From the NCBI GenBank assembly GCA_038040385.1, contig JBBPII010000008.1:1-64000 (forward strand): a stretch of 64,000 nucleotides of DNA, given 5' to 3'. Position numbers and translations under genes: made by a program. This document shows positions 11,190 to 19,057 of this stretch, in pieces. The notes under the pieces are model-generated. The model was not told the DNA's origin, searched no databases, and worked only from the letters and a program-made list of their open reading frames with translations. The DNA comes from Gilichinskyi gelida (GTDB lineage: Bacteria > Acidobacteriota > Thermoanaerobaculia > Gp7-AA8). Position 1 is the first letter of the stretch, and the number at the start of each line of letters is the position of its first letter.

Positions 11190-12520
11190 TCCTCCTCATC
11201 GCCCCCTTCGCAAACGCGCAAAGCGTCCGCATCACCTCCAAGCCCGAGGCGCTCGTTCACGGCACCCTGTACGTGCCCATCTCCACCACGGAGAACGTCG
11301 CGCGAGTGGAGCTGCTGGTCAACAACGTCAAGTGGTCCGAGGGGAAGGGGCGGTCGATGGTGCTGCCGGTGAAGATCGGCGAGTACATCCGCCGCCTGCG
11401 CATCCGCGCCGTCGGCTACGACGCGCAGAACAACGTCGCCGGCGAGGACGAGATGGTGGTCAACGATCCGAAGCCGCCTTTCCGCGTCCGGCTTCGCGCG
11501 AACGGATCGTCGCTGGAGGCCAGCGTCATCAATCCGCCGCAAATCACCGTCACCTCGGTCGACTTCTACGTCGGCGAAGACGTCGTCGCCACGGTGACGA
11601 GGCCGCCGTACACCGCGCCGTTCGATCCGGCGACGAAGGCGATCTACGCCCGCGTCGTCGCCCGCGCCAGCGACGGCACGGAGGCCAACGACGTCCTCTT
11701 CTTCGGCTCGCAGCCCAGCAGCCGGATCGACGTCACCCTGCAGCAGGTCCCGCTCTCGGTGGCCGGCGGCGATGGCGCGCCGGCCGCTGCGGACCTGACG
11801 CTGAAGGACAACGGCGCGCCGCGGAAGATCGAAGCGCTCGTCCCCGCCGCCGACCAGCCGCTCTACGTCATCCTCCTCATCGACTACTCCGAGAGCATGC
11901 TCGACGAATTGCCGGTAGTGAAGCTGGCGGCGAAGCAGTTCGCGCAGCGGCTGCTGACGCCGAGGGACCGCATCGCCGTCGTCGGCTTCAACCAGACCGT
12001 GTTCTGGCTCACCGGCTTCACCAACGACTGGAGCGCCGCAGCGGCGGCCGTCGACCGCATCAAGCCGGCCGGCGAGACGCATCTGTACGACACGGTGATC
12101 GAGATGCTGTACGAGCTGCAGAAGCAGCCCGGACGGCACGCGCTGGTCATCCTCACCGACGGCGTCGACCAGGGAAGCACATTCAAGCTCGACCACCTCG
12201 TGCACTACGCGCGCTACGCCGGCGTGCCGGTCTACCCGATCGTGAAGAACAAGATCCTCACCCGCCTGATGCGCTTCGGAGTCGGGCATCTCCAGGCCCG
12301 GCGCCTCACCGCGCTGGCCCACGACACCGGCGCGACGTATTTCATCATCCGCCGCGAGGGGGAGCTCCCAGATGTGTACGCCAAGATCGCGCAGGAGCTC
12401 CGGCAGCAGTACCACCTCGTCTTCTACTCCGACCCGGCGTCGGCGGACGAGTGGCATGCGCTGGCGATCGAGTCGGCGTCGGGGCAGAAACTCAGGATTC
12501 CCAAAGGGTACTTTCCTTAG
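11123..12520 (+). CDS. VWFA-related domain secreted protein
   Basis: A 465-residue exported protein with a von Willebrand factor A domain, of the acidobacterial VWFA-related type. The MIDAS motif is visible as LLIDYSESM around residue 250, followed by VVGFNQ and LVILTDGVDQGS. The N-terminal half is Ig-like/beta-rich. The signal peptide core LIVLLLIAPFANAQ follows. The start may be ATG 11123 or GTG 11153, because the heptamer hairpin covers this region and no clean ribosome site separates them. It ends with TAG at the first base of another heptamer hairpin. Confidence 0.88.
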   Translation: MSDERLFNVAVKFIVHRSSLIVLLLIAPFANAQSVRITSKPEALVHGTLYVPISTTENVARVELLVNNVKWSEGKGRSMVLPVKIGEYIRRLRIRAVGYDAQNNVAGEDEMVVNDPKPPFRVRLRANGSSLEASVINPPQITVTSVDFYVGEDVVATVTRPPYTAPFDPATKAIYARVVARASDGTEANDVLFFGSQPSSRIDVTLQQVPLSVAGGDGAPAAADLTLKDNGAPRKIEALVPAADQPLYVILLIDYSESMLDELPVVKLAAKQFAQRLLTPRDRIAVVGFNQTVFWLTGFTNDWSAAAAAVDRIKPAGETHLYDTVIEMLYELQKQPGRHALVILTDGVDQGSTFKLDHLVHYARYAGVPVYPIVKNKILTRLMRFGVGHLQARRLTALAHDTGATYFIIRREGELPDVYAKIAQELRQQYHLVFYSDPASADEWHALAIESASGQKLRIPKGYFP

Positions 12521-12584
12521 GTTGTCAGTTGTCGGTTGTCGGTTGTCCATAACCCTGACAACTGACAACTGACAACCGACAACC
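12520..12584. repeat. Heptamer (GTTGTCR) inverted array, hairpin after VWFA gene
   Basis: Left arm 12520-12547 is four GGTTGTC/AGTTGTC units. Right arm 12557-12584 is its reverse complement with about three mismatches over 28. It begins on the last base of the VWFA stop codon. It may act as a transcription end, but there is no clear T tract; the same heptamer occurs at 6247. Confidence 0.8.
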
Positions 12585-12618
12585 TCTCCTCGGCACGTCT
12601 CGTGAACCGCGCCGAGTC

Positions 12619-13764
12619 GTGGAGACGCCGCACCTGATCCCCACGCCGAGGAGGCGCCACCGCATCTTCCGCGGCCTGAACGAGCGACAGGAGCACATTT
12701 TCACCTGGATCGCGGTGGTGATCGTGCTCCTGTGGGTGGCGGGATGGGTCGGGGCGATCACGGAGACGGTGCGGCAGCAGCGCGAGGTGCCGCAGGCGGC
12801 CCAGGACGCCTCGCCCGCCCCCACGCCCACCCGGCAGATCGCCACGCAGCTACTGGAGCCGAACGCCCCGACCGCCGCCTACATCACCGACGCCATGCTC
12901 GGATTTCTGAATCCGCTGCGCGGGGCGAGCGGCAAGGTGCGCTTCACCACCATCACCCCCGGCTCGCCGATCGCCACCGGCGCGCCGAGCGGCGCGGGCG
13001 CGGTGCTCAGCGGCGGCGCCGCCGAGGCGGTATCGCCCGACTTCACCGCGCCTGACACGCCGGGCGTCTACAAGCTTGCGGTGAAGATCGACGAAGCGGT
13101 GCGGCAGATCGACAACCTCAACGTCGTCACCCTCGTCCCCTTCTCGCAGAAACGCGGCGGCAAGATCGGCCTCTACTACCTCGGAAGCTGGCCGTACGAG
13201 AAGGGCGGAAAGCCACGCTCGCCGTCGTACGCCAATCCGAGCGGCTTCATCGAAGTGACGCGGGCCAACGCCGACACCTACGTCTCCGAGCACTTCCGCC
13301 TGCGCGACTTCCTGACCAAGGATCAGCCGAACGTCTGGCCGAAGTACCTCCTGCTCAATCCGAAGCTGCTCGACAAGCTGGAGCTGACCATCCAGGAACT
13401 GGAGAAGATGGGGCATCCGGTGCGGCGGATGGCGGTGATGAGCGGCTTCCGCACCCCGCAGTACAACCACACCGGCGGCAACACGCAGGGGCGAGCGAAC
13501 CTGAGCCGGCACATGTACGGCGACGCGTCGGACCTCTTCGTCGACAACGACGGCAACGGCTCGATGGATGATCTCAACGGCGACCGCCGCGTCGACGCCC
13601 GCGACGCGGAAGTCATTGGGCAGGCAGCAGAAAGAGTGGAGAGGAACAACCCGTCGCTGGTCGGCGGAGTTGGCGTTTATTCCGCATGTTGCGGCCATGG
13701 CCCGTTCACGCACATCGATGTGCGCGGGTATCGCGCCCGCTGGCGCGGCTCCGGCAACGGGTGA
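12619..13764 (+). CDS. Membrane-anchored M15/YcbK-like peptidase domain protein
   Basis: A 381-residue protein starting at GTG 12619. A single transmembrane segment (residues ~27-45, WIAVVIVLLWVAGWVG) is followed by an Ala/Pro linker and a C-terminal domain like D,D-/L,D-carboxypeptidases of the M15/DUF882 fold. Zinc-ligand-like positions are MSGFRTPQYN, SRHMYGDASDLF and FTHIDVRG (His, His-x6-Asp, His-x-Asp). The likely role is periplasmic peptidoglycan or peptide cleavage. A DNDGNGSMDDLNGD stretch resembles a calcium-binding loop inserted in the domain. Confidence 0.75.
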   Translation: METPHLIPTPRRRHRIFRGLNERQEHIFTWIAVVIVLLWVAGWVGAITETVRQQREVPQAAQDASPAPTPTRQIATQLLEPNAPTAAYITDAMLGFLNPLRGASGKVRFTTITPGSPIATGAPSGAGAVLSGGAAEAVSPDFTAPDTPGVYKLAVKIDEAVRQIDNLNVVTLVPFSQKRGGKIGLYYLGSWPYEKGGKPRSPSYANPSGFIEVTRANADTYVSEHFRLRDFLTKDQPNVWPKYLLLNPKLLDKLELTIQELEKMGHPVRRMAVMSGFRTPQYNHTGGNTQGRANLSRHMYGDASDLFVDNDGNGSMDDLNGDRRVDARDAEVIGQAAERVERNNPSLVGGVGVYSACCGHGPFTHIDVRGYRARWRGSGNG

Positions 13765-13778
13765 AGCGAGGAGGTATC

Positions 13779-14204
13779 GTGGTAGACGAAGCAATCAGGT
13801 GTTCCGAGTGCGGCGCGAATCGCCCCGAACCGTCGCGGGTCTGTCCGCAATGCGGCGGGCCGCCGGTGCGCGCGAGTGAGAAGCGGGGGCACGAAGAAGA
13901 GGTGCGCACCGAGGACCTCGAGCCGTACGTGACGCTGCGCTATATCGCGCGGCTGTTCAAAGTGCTCGCCGTGCTGCTGGTGATCATGCTGATCGGCGAG
14001 GTGGTGACCGGCTTCGCCACCAGCGGGATGGCGGCGCTGATGACGCTGCTGGGCGAGGCGACAAAGTTCCTGGTCACCGCCGGTTTCATGTGGGCCTTGG
14101 GCGACATCACCGTCCTGCTCATCGACGCCGGGCACGACCTGCGCGTATGCCGCATCCTCCTCGGACGGATCAACGCGGCAACGCACCAGAAGAAAGAGGA
14201 GTAG
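13779..14204 (+). CDS. Zinc-ribbon membrane protein
   Basis: A 141-residue protein. GTG 13779 is chosen for the good GCGAGGAGG site 5 bases before it. The N-terminus is a zinc ribbon (CSECGANRPEPSRVCPQCG). Two hydrophobic segments follow (KVLAVLLVIMLIGEVVTGF and the region around FMWALGDITVLLI). The end is charged. Function unknown. The 3' end runs directly into an unreliable poly-G region, but the stop is before it. Confidence 0.65.
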   Translation: MVDEAIRCSECGANRPEPSRVCPQCGGPPVRASEKRGHEEEVRTEDLEPYVTLRYIARLFKVLAVLLVIMLIGEVVTGFATSGMAALMTLLGEATKFLVTAGFMWALGDITVLLIDAGHDLRVCRILLGRINAATHQKKEE

Positions 14205-14419
14205 GGGCGGGGGGGGGGGGGGGCGCCCCCGGGGGGGGGGGGGGGCGGGGGGGGGGGGGCCGCCCCCCGGGGGGGCGGGGGTAAGGGGGGGGGGGTTTGG
14301 GAAAGCCCGCGGCCGCCGNNNNNNNNNNACGGCGCAACCCCACAACAAAACTGTGTTTTTGGGGCGCGCCCCCGCGCCCCCGCTACTCCCGGGGGTACCG
14401 GGCGCGCTGCTGCGCGCCC
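14205..14419. other. Poly-G/C low-complexity sequence with a 10-N scaffold gap
   Basis: Long uninterrupted G runs broken by C runs lead to ten Ns at 14319-14328, followed by more G/C homopolymer text. This looks like read-end noise joined over a gap, not biology. No feature can be called in it, and the distance between the genes on either side is unknown. Confidence 0.85.
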
Positions 14420-14911
14420 CTACTGCAGTTCCGATTTCCGCTGCTCGATGCGTTCTCCCAGCTCGCGCAGCTCGTGGCGGTCGAAGAGCTTCCGCGCCCT
14501 GGGGAACATCTCCTTCTCTTCTTCGTCGGCGTGATGCTCGATGAGCTCCTTGAGCACCTTCGCCTTGGCCGCGAACTCCTCCTTGCTGTCGGTGTCGCTC
14601 AGCTCTGGCATGACCAAGTCGACTACGTGATGCTCTTCCTTCGCCTCGAAGAACATCTTCATGTCGTCCTTCTTCTGCGCCGCGTCGCGGAAGGCCGGAT
14701 AGAAGATCTCTTCCTCCACCTGCGAGTGGATCTTCACTTCGTACTCGACCTGTGTGTAGAGCTGCATGGCTCGATCGCCGCCGCGGTCGGCTGATTTCTC
14801 CAGCTTCGAGAGCAGATCGCGAACCTTCTCGTGGTCTTTTTTCAGCACCGCGATAGCGTCATTCGGCTTCGCAGCGGACTTCCTCGAGGTGGTACGTTTT
14901 CGGGTCGCCAT
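14420..14911 (-). CDS. Hemerythrin HHE domain protein
   Basis: A 163-residue protein. ATG 14911 is preferred because AGGAGG lies just before it. After a basic N-terminus (MATRKRTTSRKSAAK), a four-helix HHE domain shows the di-iron ligand pattern DHEKV, HSQVEEEIFYP, EEHHVVDLV and HHADEEEKEMFP. Such proteins bind oxygen, NO or iron, and many are linked to oxidative stress; the role here is not shown. It is the first gene after the assembly gap. Confidence 0.88.
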   Translation of the reverse strand: MATRKRTTSRKSAAKPNDAIAVLKKDHEKVRDLLSKLEKSADRGGDRAMQLYTQVEYEVKIHSQVEEEIFYPAFRDAAQKKDDMKMFFEAKEEHHVVDLVMPELSDTDSKEEFAAKAKVLKELIEHHADEEEKEMFPRARKLFDRHELRELGERIEQRKSELQ

Positions 14912-14950
14912 TCGTAATCCTCCTGCGATCAGAAAGATCACGATGCATGC

Positions 14951-15359
14951 CTACTCGACGGCCCTGCAGTAGGCGCGCGACTCGGAATTTCCGCCACGGC
15001 GCGTGAACGAAATCTCGACCGTCACTTCGTCGGGCCAGCGCGGCGGCGGTTCGCCGCGCAGACGAACGGACTGAAGCTCGACGAGCAGTCGCTTCGATTG
15101 ACCCGGCTCCAGAATCCAGCGACCCGACGCCGGCACCGGGTTCAAGCCGGAGAGCGGAGGAGGAGTCACCGTGACCGACTGAAGCTCCAGTGTGTCGGCC
15201 GAGTGATTGAACAACGTTACCGCGTACGTGCCGGTGTCGACGGTGTGTCCGCCCACCCGCACGTCGACGTCGAAAAAGGTCGTCCTCATGTTCATCCGGC
15301 GCGGGAGTCGACGTGGCGCATGCAAGCGCCAGCATGAGCGGCAGGATCGCCGCGCGCAC
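14951..15359 (-). pseudogene. Frameshifted small lipoprotein/secreted protein
   Basis: GTG 15359 overlaps the stop of the upstream gene (TAGTG) and opens a lipoprotein-like signal MRAAILPLMLALACATSTPAP. After EHEDDLF the frame is lost, while a beta-rich domain (DVDVRVGG... to a TAG/TGA-type end at 14951) continues in the next frame. One extra T in the five-base homopolymer at 15273-15277 would join them as DDLFFDVDVRVGG. It is therefore either a real frameshift or a homopolymer sequencing error. The second part has an immunoglobulin-like pattern (GTYAVTLFNHSADTLELQ). Function unknown. Confidence 0.65.
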
Positions 15360-15790
15360 TACCCCGCCTGCGTCACGATGGCCCGGTTGAGCACTTCGCG
15401 GATCTCGCGGTAGACGTTCTCCGGAGGAATTCCCATCTCGCGATGCGCGGCGGCACGCTTGAAGAGCGTCTCGGCGCTCTTCTCATCGAGCACGCGGGAG
15501 TCCACGGTGCGATTGTTCAATTCGCAGAAGGCGAAGAGCGAGGCGAGAGCCACGCGGCGGTTGCCGCCGCGGAACGGGCTGTACGTCAGGAGAGCGAACA
15601 GAAACGCGGCGACCTTTTCCGGGAAGGTCGGATAGGCCTCGCGTCCGAGGGTCGTGACCTGCGGGCGCTGGACGGCGTTGACCAGGCCGAATTGCGACTC
15701 CACCACGCCGGGATGGGCGGCGGTGCCGCCGAACTCCGCGCTGACGGCGCGGTGCAGCTCGACCAGATCCTGAACGGTCAGATAGCGGAT
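15359..15790 (-). CDS. Degenerate Fic/Doc-family protein
   Basis: About 143 residues beginning RYLTVQDLVELHRAVSAEF, a Doc-like N-terminus, with the core TYSPFRGGNRRVALASL. In active Fic/Doc proteins the core is HPFxxGNxR. Here the catalytic His is Ser and the following acidic position is Gly, so AMPylation or phosphorylation is unlikely. The conserved N-terminus begins at an ATC codon (15788-15790) where ATG would be expected. The frame stays open upstream to 16123, but there it overlaps the better-supported basic protein gene. The start is therefore uncertain. Confidence 0.65.
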   Translation of the reverse strand: MRYLTVQDLVELHRAVSAEFGGTAAHPGVVESQFGLVNAVQRPQVTTLGREAYPTFPEKVAAFLFALLTYSPFRGGNRRVALASLFAFCELNNRTVDSRVLDEKSAETLFKRAAAHREMGIPPENVYREIREVLNRAIVTQAG

Positions 15791-15800
15791 GCCGCCGCCG

Positions 15801-16130
15801 TCAGTCGGTGAGGCGCCGAAATGCGGTGGGGTATTTCTTGACTGCGCGCCGAAAAGCCTCTGCGACAACAGGGTTGGTGAAGTTGACGGGGCCAATGGGG
15901 ACGGGGCGCCCTTTGCCTTTGCCGTTGTCGGCTTTGGCTGGGGGGCTGCCTTTTGGGGCGGCTTGGACGGCTTTGGTGCCGCTGTCTTTTTTGCCGCCGG
16001 CTTTGGGGGCTTTGCTGACGGTTTTTTCGGCGCCTTTGCTGCTTTTGGCGACGGTTTTTTTGCTGCTGGCTTCTTTCCCTGAGGCTTTGGCTTTGGCTGA
16101 TTTCGCTTTTGCTTTGTCGCCATGCTTCAT
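15801..16130 (-). CDS. Histone H1-like Lys/Ala-rich basic protein
   Basis: A 109-residue protein. ATG 16130 has GAGGATTGG upstream. Residues 1-75 are low-complexity Lys/Ala/Ser/Gly repeats (KTVAKSSKGAEKTVSKAPK) like eukaryotic H1 tails and bacterial Hc1/AlgP-type DNA-binding proteins. The C-terminal ~30 residues are ordinary (GPVNFTNPVVAEAFRRAVKK). This frame is preferred to the overlapping frame from 16123 by codon use and ribosome site. It probably binds nucleic acid, by composition only. It is followed by the Fic/Doc-like gene. Confidence 0.6.
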   Translation of the reverse strand: MKHGDKAKAKSAKAKASGKEASSKKTVAKSSKGAEKTVSKAPKAGGKKDSGTKAVQAAPKGSPPAKADNGKGKGRPVPIGPVNFTNPVVAEAFRRAVKKYPTAFRRLTD

Positions 16131-16152
16131 TTCCAATCCTCAACCGGACATG

Positions 16153-16256
16153 GTAAGGCCGCTAAGTCGCTGAGTCAATGACGTTTACGCCCGGCGAGCG
16201 CGACCGGAGGCTCCGAATGGGCGGCTAAACTGCTGAATCTGCTCAGCTTAGCGACT
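16153..16256. repeat. Imperfect inverted short repeats (GCTAAGTCGCTGAG type)
   Basis: GCTAAGTCGCTGAG near 16161 is mirrored by CTCAGCTTAGCGAC near 16241. Both are embedded in lower-GC sequence of seven- to eight-base repeating words. The stretch separates two minus-strand genes. It resembles the other heptamer arrays but is degraded. Confidence 0.4.
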
Positions 16257-16274
16257 GCACTGAAATTTGTGCAA

Positions 16275-16556
16275 TTACTCGGCCGACTCTTCCGCGCCAG
16301 CCGTTCCCACGTCCTCGAACTCCGGCTTGGGGTCATATGCAAGGAACTCCTTGGCTTTCGGAGTAAGGGTGAAATTCTCACGGGCGGCGTCAGCGGACAG
16401 GAAGCCCTTGTCGACCAGGGAGAGGGCGGGCGGTTCCCCCCCGCCGGCCGGGTGTTTGATGGCGTTGATGGCAGCGAGGGGCATGGTCTCGGAGGCGACC
16501 CGGCGGAACTCCTGCAGGACCCGGATCTCCGGCTCGGTCATTTCCTTGATCAGCAT
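16275..16556 (-). CDS. Small hypothetical protein
   Basis: A 93-residue acidic protein beginning MLIKEMTEPEIRVLQEF and ending in an acidic tail (EFEDVGTAGAEESAE). The helix-turn-helix-like spacing in the middle (LVDKGFLSADAARENFTLTPKAKEFL) suggests a winged-helix fold, but this is weak. No family recognised. It stands alone between two repeat regions. Confidence 0.55.
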   Translation of the reverse strand: MLIKEMTEPEIRVLQEFRRVASETMPLAAINAIKHPAGGGEPPALSLVDKGFLSADAARENFTLTPKAKEFLAYDPKPEFEDVGTAGAEESAE

Positions 16557-16580
16557 GCGGCGCGCATTCTAACCGACGAC

Positions 16581-16680
16581 GGAGTGCGGGCGTCCTCGCC
16601 CGCATCCCCCGGGCGTCTCGCCCGGCGGCACGCGATCGGCCGGGACGGCCGATCGGCGCGGGCGGGACGCCCGCACTCCA
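16581..16680. repeat. Four-hairpin REP cluster (REPIN-like)
   Basis: Two hairpins of the RAYT-linked type (GGAGTGCGGGC..., CCGGGC...GCCCGG) are followed by two in inverted orientation (CGATCGGCC/GGCCGATCG and GCGGGC/GCCCGC, GGGAC loops), ending GCACTCC. The symmetric pair-of-REPs arrangement is that of a REPIN. It directly abuts the modC stop codon. Confidence 0.8.
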
Positions 16681-17676
16681 TCAGCCGACGACGCGGAACG
16701 CGCGGCTGCGCAACGCGAGCCAGACGCGCGCGCCTTCGCGCAGGCCGAGGTCGTCGGCGGCGGCGCGCGTGACGCGGACCCGAATGCCGCCCGCCGTCAG
16801 GTCGACGACGCCCTCCTTCGCGGCGATGGAGGTGATGGTGGCCTCGATCAGATTCCGCGACGAGATCGACGACGGTTTCTCGCCGAAGACGACGATGTCG
16901 TCGGCGCCGATGCGGACCACGAGCGGGAACCTCGCCGTCGGATCGTACGGAAGGACGAGCTCCACGCCGTCGGTGGTCGTGACGCGCGTGATCCCCCGCG
17001 CCGGCTCGGGGCGCGGATCGGCGACTTCGAAGACGTTGTCGACGTCGCCGCCGGCAGCGGCGAGGACCTCGCGCGGCCGCCCCTGCGAAACGACCGCGCC
17101 GCGCTCCAGCACGACGCACCAGCTCGCGAGCGCCATGGCCTCGAACGGCTGGTGCGTGACGTAGATCATCGGCACGCCGAGGTCGCGGACGCGTCTTAGA
17201 AAGAGCAACACGCGCTCGCGCAGCGGCTGATCGATCGCCGCGAGCGGCTCATCGAGGAGCAACAGGCGCGGCGCCGTCATCAGCGCGCGGCCGAGCGCAA
17301 CGCGCTGGCGCTCGCCGCCGGAGAGCAACGCGGGCGCGCGACTGAGCAGCGGCGCTAGCTCGAGGATGGAGACGATCTCGTCGAAGCGCGCGCCGCCGCC
17401 GAAGGTAAGGTTCCGCCGCACGTTGAGATGCGGGAAGAGCGCGACGTCCTGCGGGACATAGCCGATACGCCGGCGCTCCGGCGGCAGATCCATCACGTCC
17501 TCGCCGCCGATGGCCACGCGGCCGCTCACCCGCGGCCGCAAGCCGGCGATCGCCTCGAGCAGTGAGGTCTTGCCCGATCCGGAACTGCCGACCACCGCCG
17601 TCACCTGCTCGGACAGCGCGCACTGCACCGCGAGGGCGAACGAGGCGAGCGGAAGGCGGAGGTCGATCTCGATCAC
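16681..17676 (-). CDS. modC: Molybdate-type ABC transporter ATP-binding protein (ModC)
   Basis: A 331-residue ATPase of an oxyanion importer. Walker A GSSGSGKTS, signature LSGGERQRVALGRAL and Walker B LLLLDEPLAAID are present. A C-terminal TOBE domain (from about NLIEATITSIAAKEGVVDL) of the molybdate/tungstate-binding kind is clear, which supports ModC over sulfate or spermidine homologues. GTG 17676 overlaps the stop of modB (GTGA), as expected for coupled subunits. No modA (binding protein) is in the window. Confidence 0.88.
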   Translation of the reverse strand: MIEIDLRLPLASFALAVQCALSEQVTAVVGSSGSGKTSLLEAIAGLRPRVSGRVAIGGEDVMDLPPERRRIGYVPQDVALFPHLNVRRNLTFGGGARFDEIVSILELAPLLSRAPALLSGGERQRVALGRALMTAPRLLLLDEPLAAIDQPLRERVLLFLRRVRDLGVPMIYVTHQPFEAMALASWCVVLERGAVVSQGRPREVLAAAGGDVDNVFEVADPRPEPARGITRVTTTDGVELVLPYDPTARFPLVVRIGADDIVVFGEKPSSISSRNLIEATITSIAAKEGVVDLTAGGIRVRVTRAAADDLGLREGARVWLALRSRAFRVVG

Positions 17677-18344
17677 GCCGCGAACCGCTTCCGCTGCTGC
17701 GCGATGAGCAGCCCGCTGGTACCGACCAGCAGCCAGGCGATGGCCACGACGTAGAAGACCAGCGCCGCGGCGTCGGCGTCGCGGCCGCTCTGCACGCGGT
17801 CGTAGATCGCCAGCGCAAGGGTCTGCGTCCGTCCCGGGATGTTGCCGGCGATGAGGATGGTCGCGCCGAACTCGCCCAGCGCGCGGCAGAACGCGAGGAG
17901 GACGCCGCTCAGCAGGCCGCGCCAGGCGAGCGGCAGGGTGACGCGCACGAACGCGCGGAGCGGCGTCGCGCCGAGGGTGCGGGCGATGTCGAAGTAGCGG
18001 CGCTCGGAGGTCTCGATGGCCACGCGGAACGCGGTGAACATCAGCGGAAAGGCCATGACCCCGCAGGCGATGACCACCGCCTTGGGCGTGAAAAGGACGT
18101 CGATGCCGATGCGGTCGAGGAATCTGCCGATCGGCGCGCGCCGCGACAGAAGCTCGAGCAGGATGAAGCCGATCGCGGTTGGCGGAACCACCAGCGGCAG
18201 CGCGCCGATGGCGTCGAGGACGATGCCCTTCGCTCCCGCGCGCCACGACCAGGCGGCCAGCGCCATCGCGAACGGCGCGATGACCACCGTGCTGATCGCC
18301 GCCATCTTCAGGGTGAAGAAGACGATGCCGAGGTCGGCTGGCAT
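17673..18344 (-). CDS. modB: Molybdate-type ABC transporter permease (ModB)
   Basis: An integral membrane permease of about 223 residues from ATG 18344 (MPADLGIVFFTLKMAA). It has five hydrophobic segments and the cytoplasmic coupling motif ALGEFGATILIAGNIPGRTQT typical of ModB. The start overlaps the end of the glycosylase gene by 37 bases; a later start is possible but would cut the first segment. Translationally coupled to modC. Substrate (molybdate or tungstate) is inferred from family only. Confidence 0.87.
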   Translation of the reverse strand: MPADLGIVFFTLKMAAISTVVIAPFAMALAAWSWRAGAKGIVLDAIGALPLVVPPTAIGFILLELLSRRAPIGRFLDRIGIDVLFTPKAVVIACGVMAFPLMFTAFRVAIETSERRYFDIARTLGATPLRAFVRVTLPLAWRGLLSGVLLAFCRALGEFGATILIAGNIPGRTQTLALAIYDRVQSGRDADAAALVFYVVAIAWLLVGTSGLLIAQQRKRFAA

Positions 18345-19057
18345 TTCGGGCACCAGTATGTCAGACGGACGTCCGGCCCTTGCGCGCGGCTGGCGACGCG
18401 CGTCCCGCACCTGCGGCACGGCTGGCCGCCGCGCGAATAGACCATCCGCTCGACGCGTGACGCGGCGCTCGCCTTCAGGAGCTTGCGCGCGTTGGCGATG
18501 ATGCGCGCCAGCGTCGCGTCGTCGAGATCGCGCACCCGTTTGAACGGATCGACGCCGCTGCGGAAGAGCGCCTCCGACTTCCAGATGTTCCCGACGCCGG
18601 CCATCACGCGCTGGTTCAGCAGGACGTTCGCGATCTCTTCCTCACCCTGTTGCTTCACCCTCCGCAGCGCCTCGGCCGGGTCAAAGTCCGCGGACAGCAG
18701 GTCCGGTCCGATCTCCGGCACCGCGTCAAAGTCCGCGACGGGCACGTTGAATCCGACGGCGACGTAATCCGCCGTCTCGATTACCAGCCGCATGTCGCTG
18801 CGCGGCCGCCGCCACCGCTGGCCGACGCGGTAGATGTGCCACGATCCGTTCATCCGCATGTGGGTGTGCAGGTGGACGCCGCCTTCGAATTCGATCATCA
18901 GATGCTTGCCCGCGGCGACGACGCGCTCGATGGTCCGCCCTTTGATGGTCACCCGCTCCAGTTTGGGGAGAACGGTTTCGAACCGTGTGACGACCTTCCC
19001 GGCCAGCGCGCGATGGAGGGTTTGCGCGGTGCGGAAGATGGTGTCACCTTCAGGCAC
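18308..19057 (-). CDS. Endonuclease VIII-like DNA glycosylase (Fpg/Nei family)
   Basis: A 249-residue base-excision repair glycosylase/AP lyase. After Met removal the N-terminal PEGDTI gives the catalytic Pro2 and Glu3 as in Nei-type enzymes. The H2TH region includes NQRVMAGVGNIWKSEALF. A C-terminal zinc finger CRRCG...CPKC is present. These enzymes remove oxidised pyrimidines and related lesions. The ATG overlaps the stop of the lhr-type helicase gene by 8 bases, suggesting a repair operon. Confidence 0.9.
   Translation of the reverse strand: MPEGDTIFRTAQTLHRALAGKVVTRFETVLPKLERVTIKGRTIERVVAAGKHLMIEFEGGVHLHTHMRMNGSWHIYRVGQRWRRPRSDMRLVIETADYVAVGFNVPVADFDAVPEIGPDLLSADFDPAEALRRVKQQGEEEIANVLLNQRVMAGVGNIWKSEALFRSGVDPFKRVRDLDDATLARIIANARKLLKASAASRVERMVYSRGGQPCRRCGTRVASRAQGPDVRLTYWCPKCQPTSASSSSP

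Noticed and set aside
14205..14330. Glycine/arginine-rich open frames through the poly-G region
   Set aside because: Artefactual sequence adjoining Ns.
15359..16123. Single 254-codon gene fusing a Lys/Pro/Ala-rich N-terminus to the Fic/Doc domain
   Set aside because: The upstream half overlaps a frame with better codon use, its own ribosome site and a sensible C-terminus (15801-16130); the Fic similarity begins only at 15790. A fusion is not excluded, so the doubt is noted in the entry.
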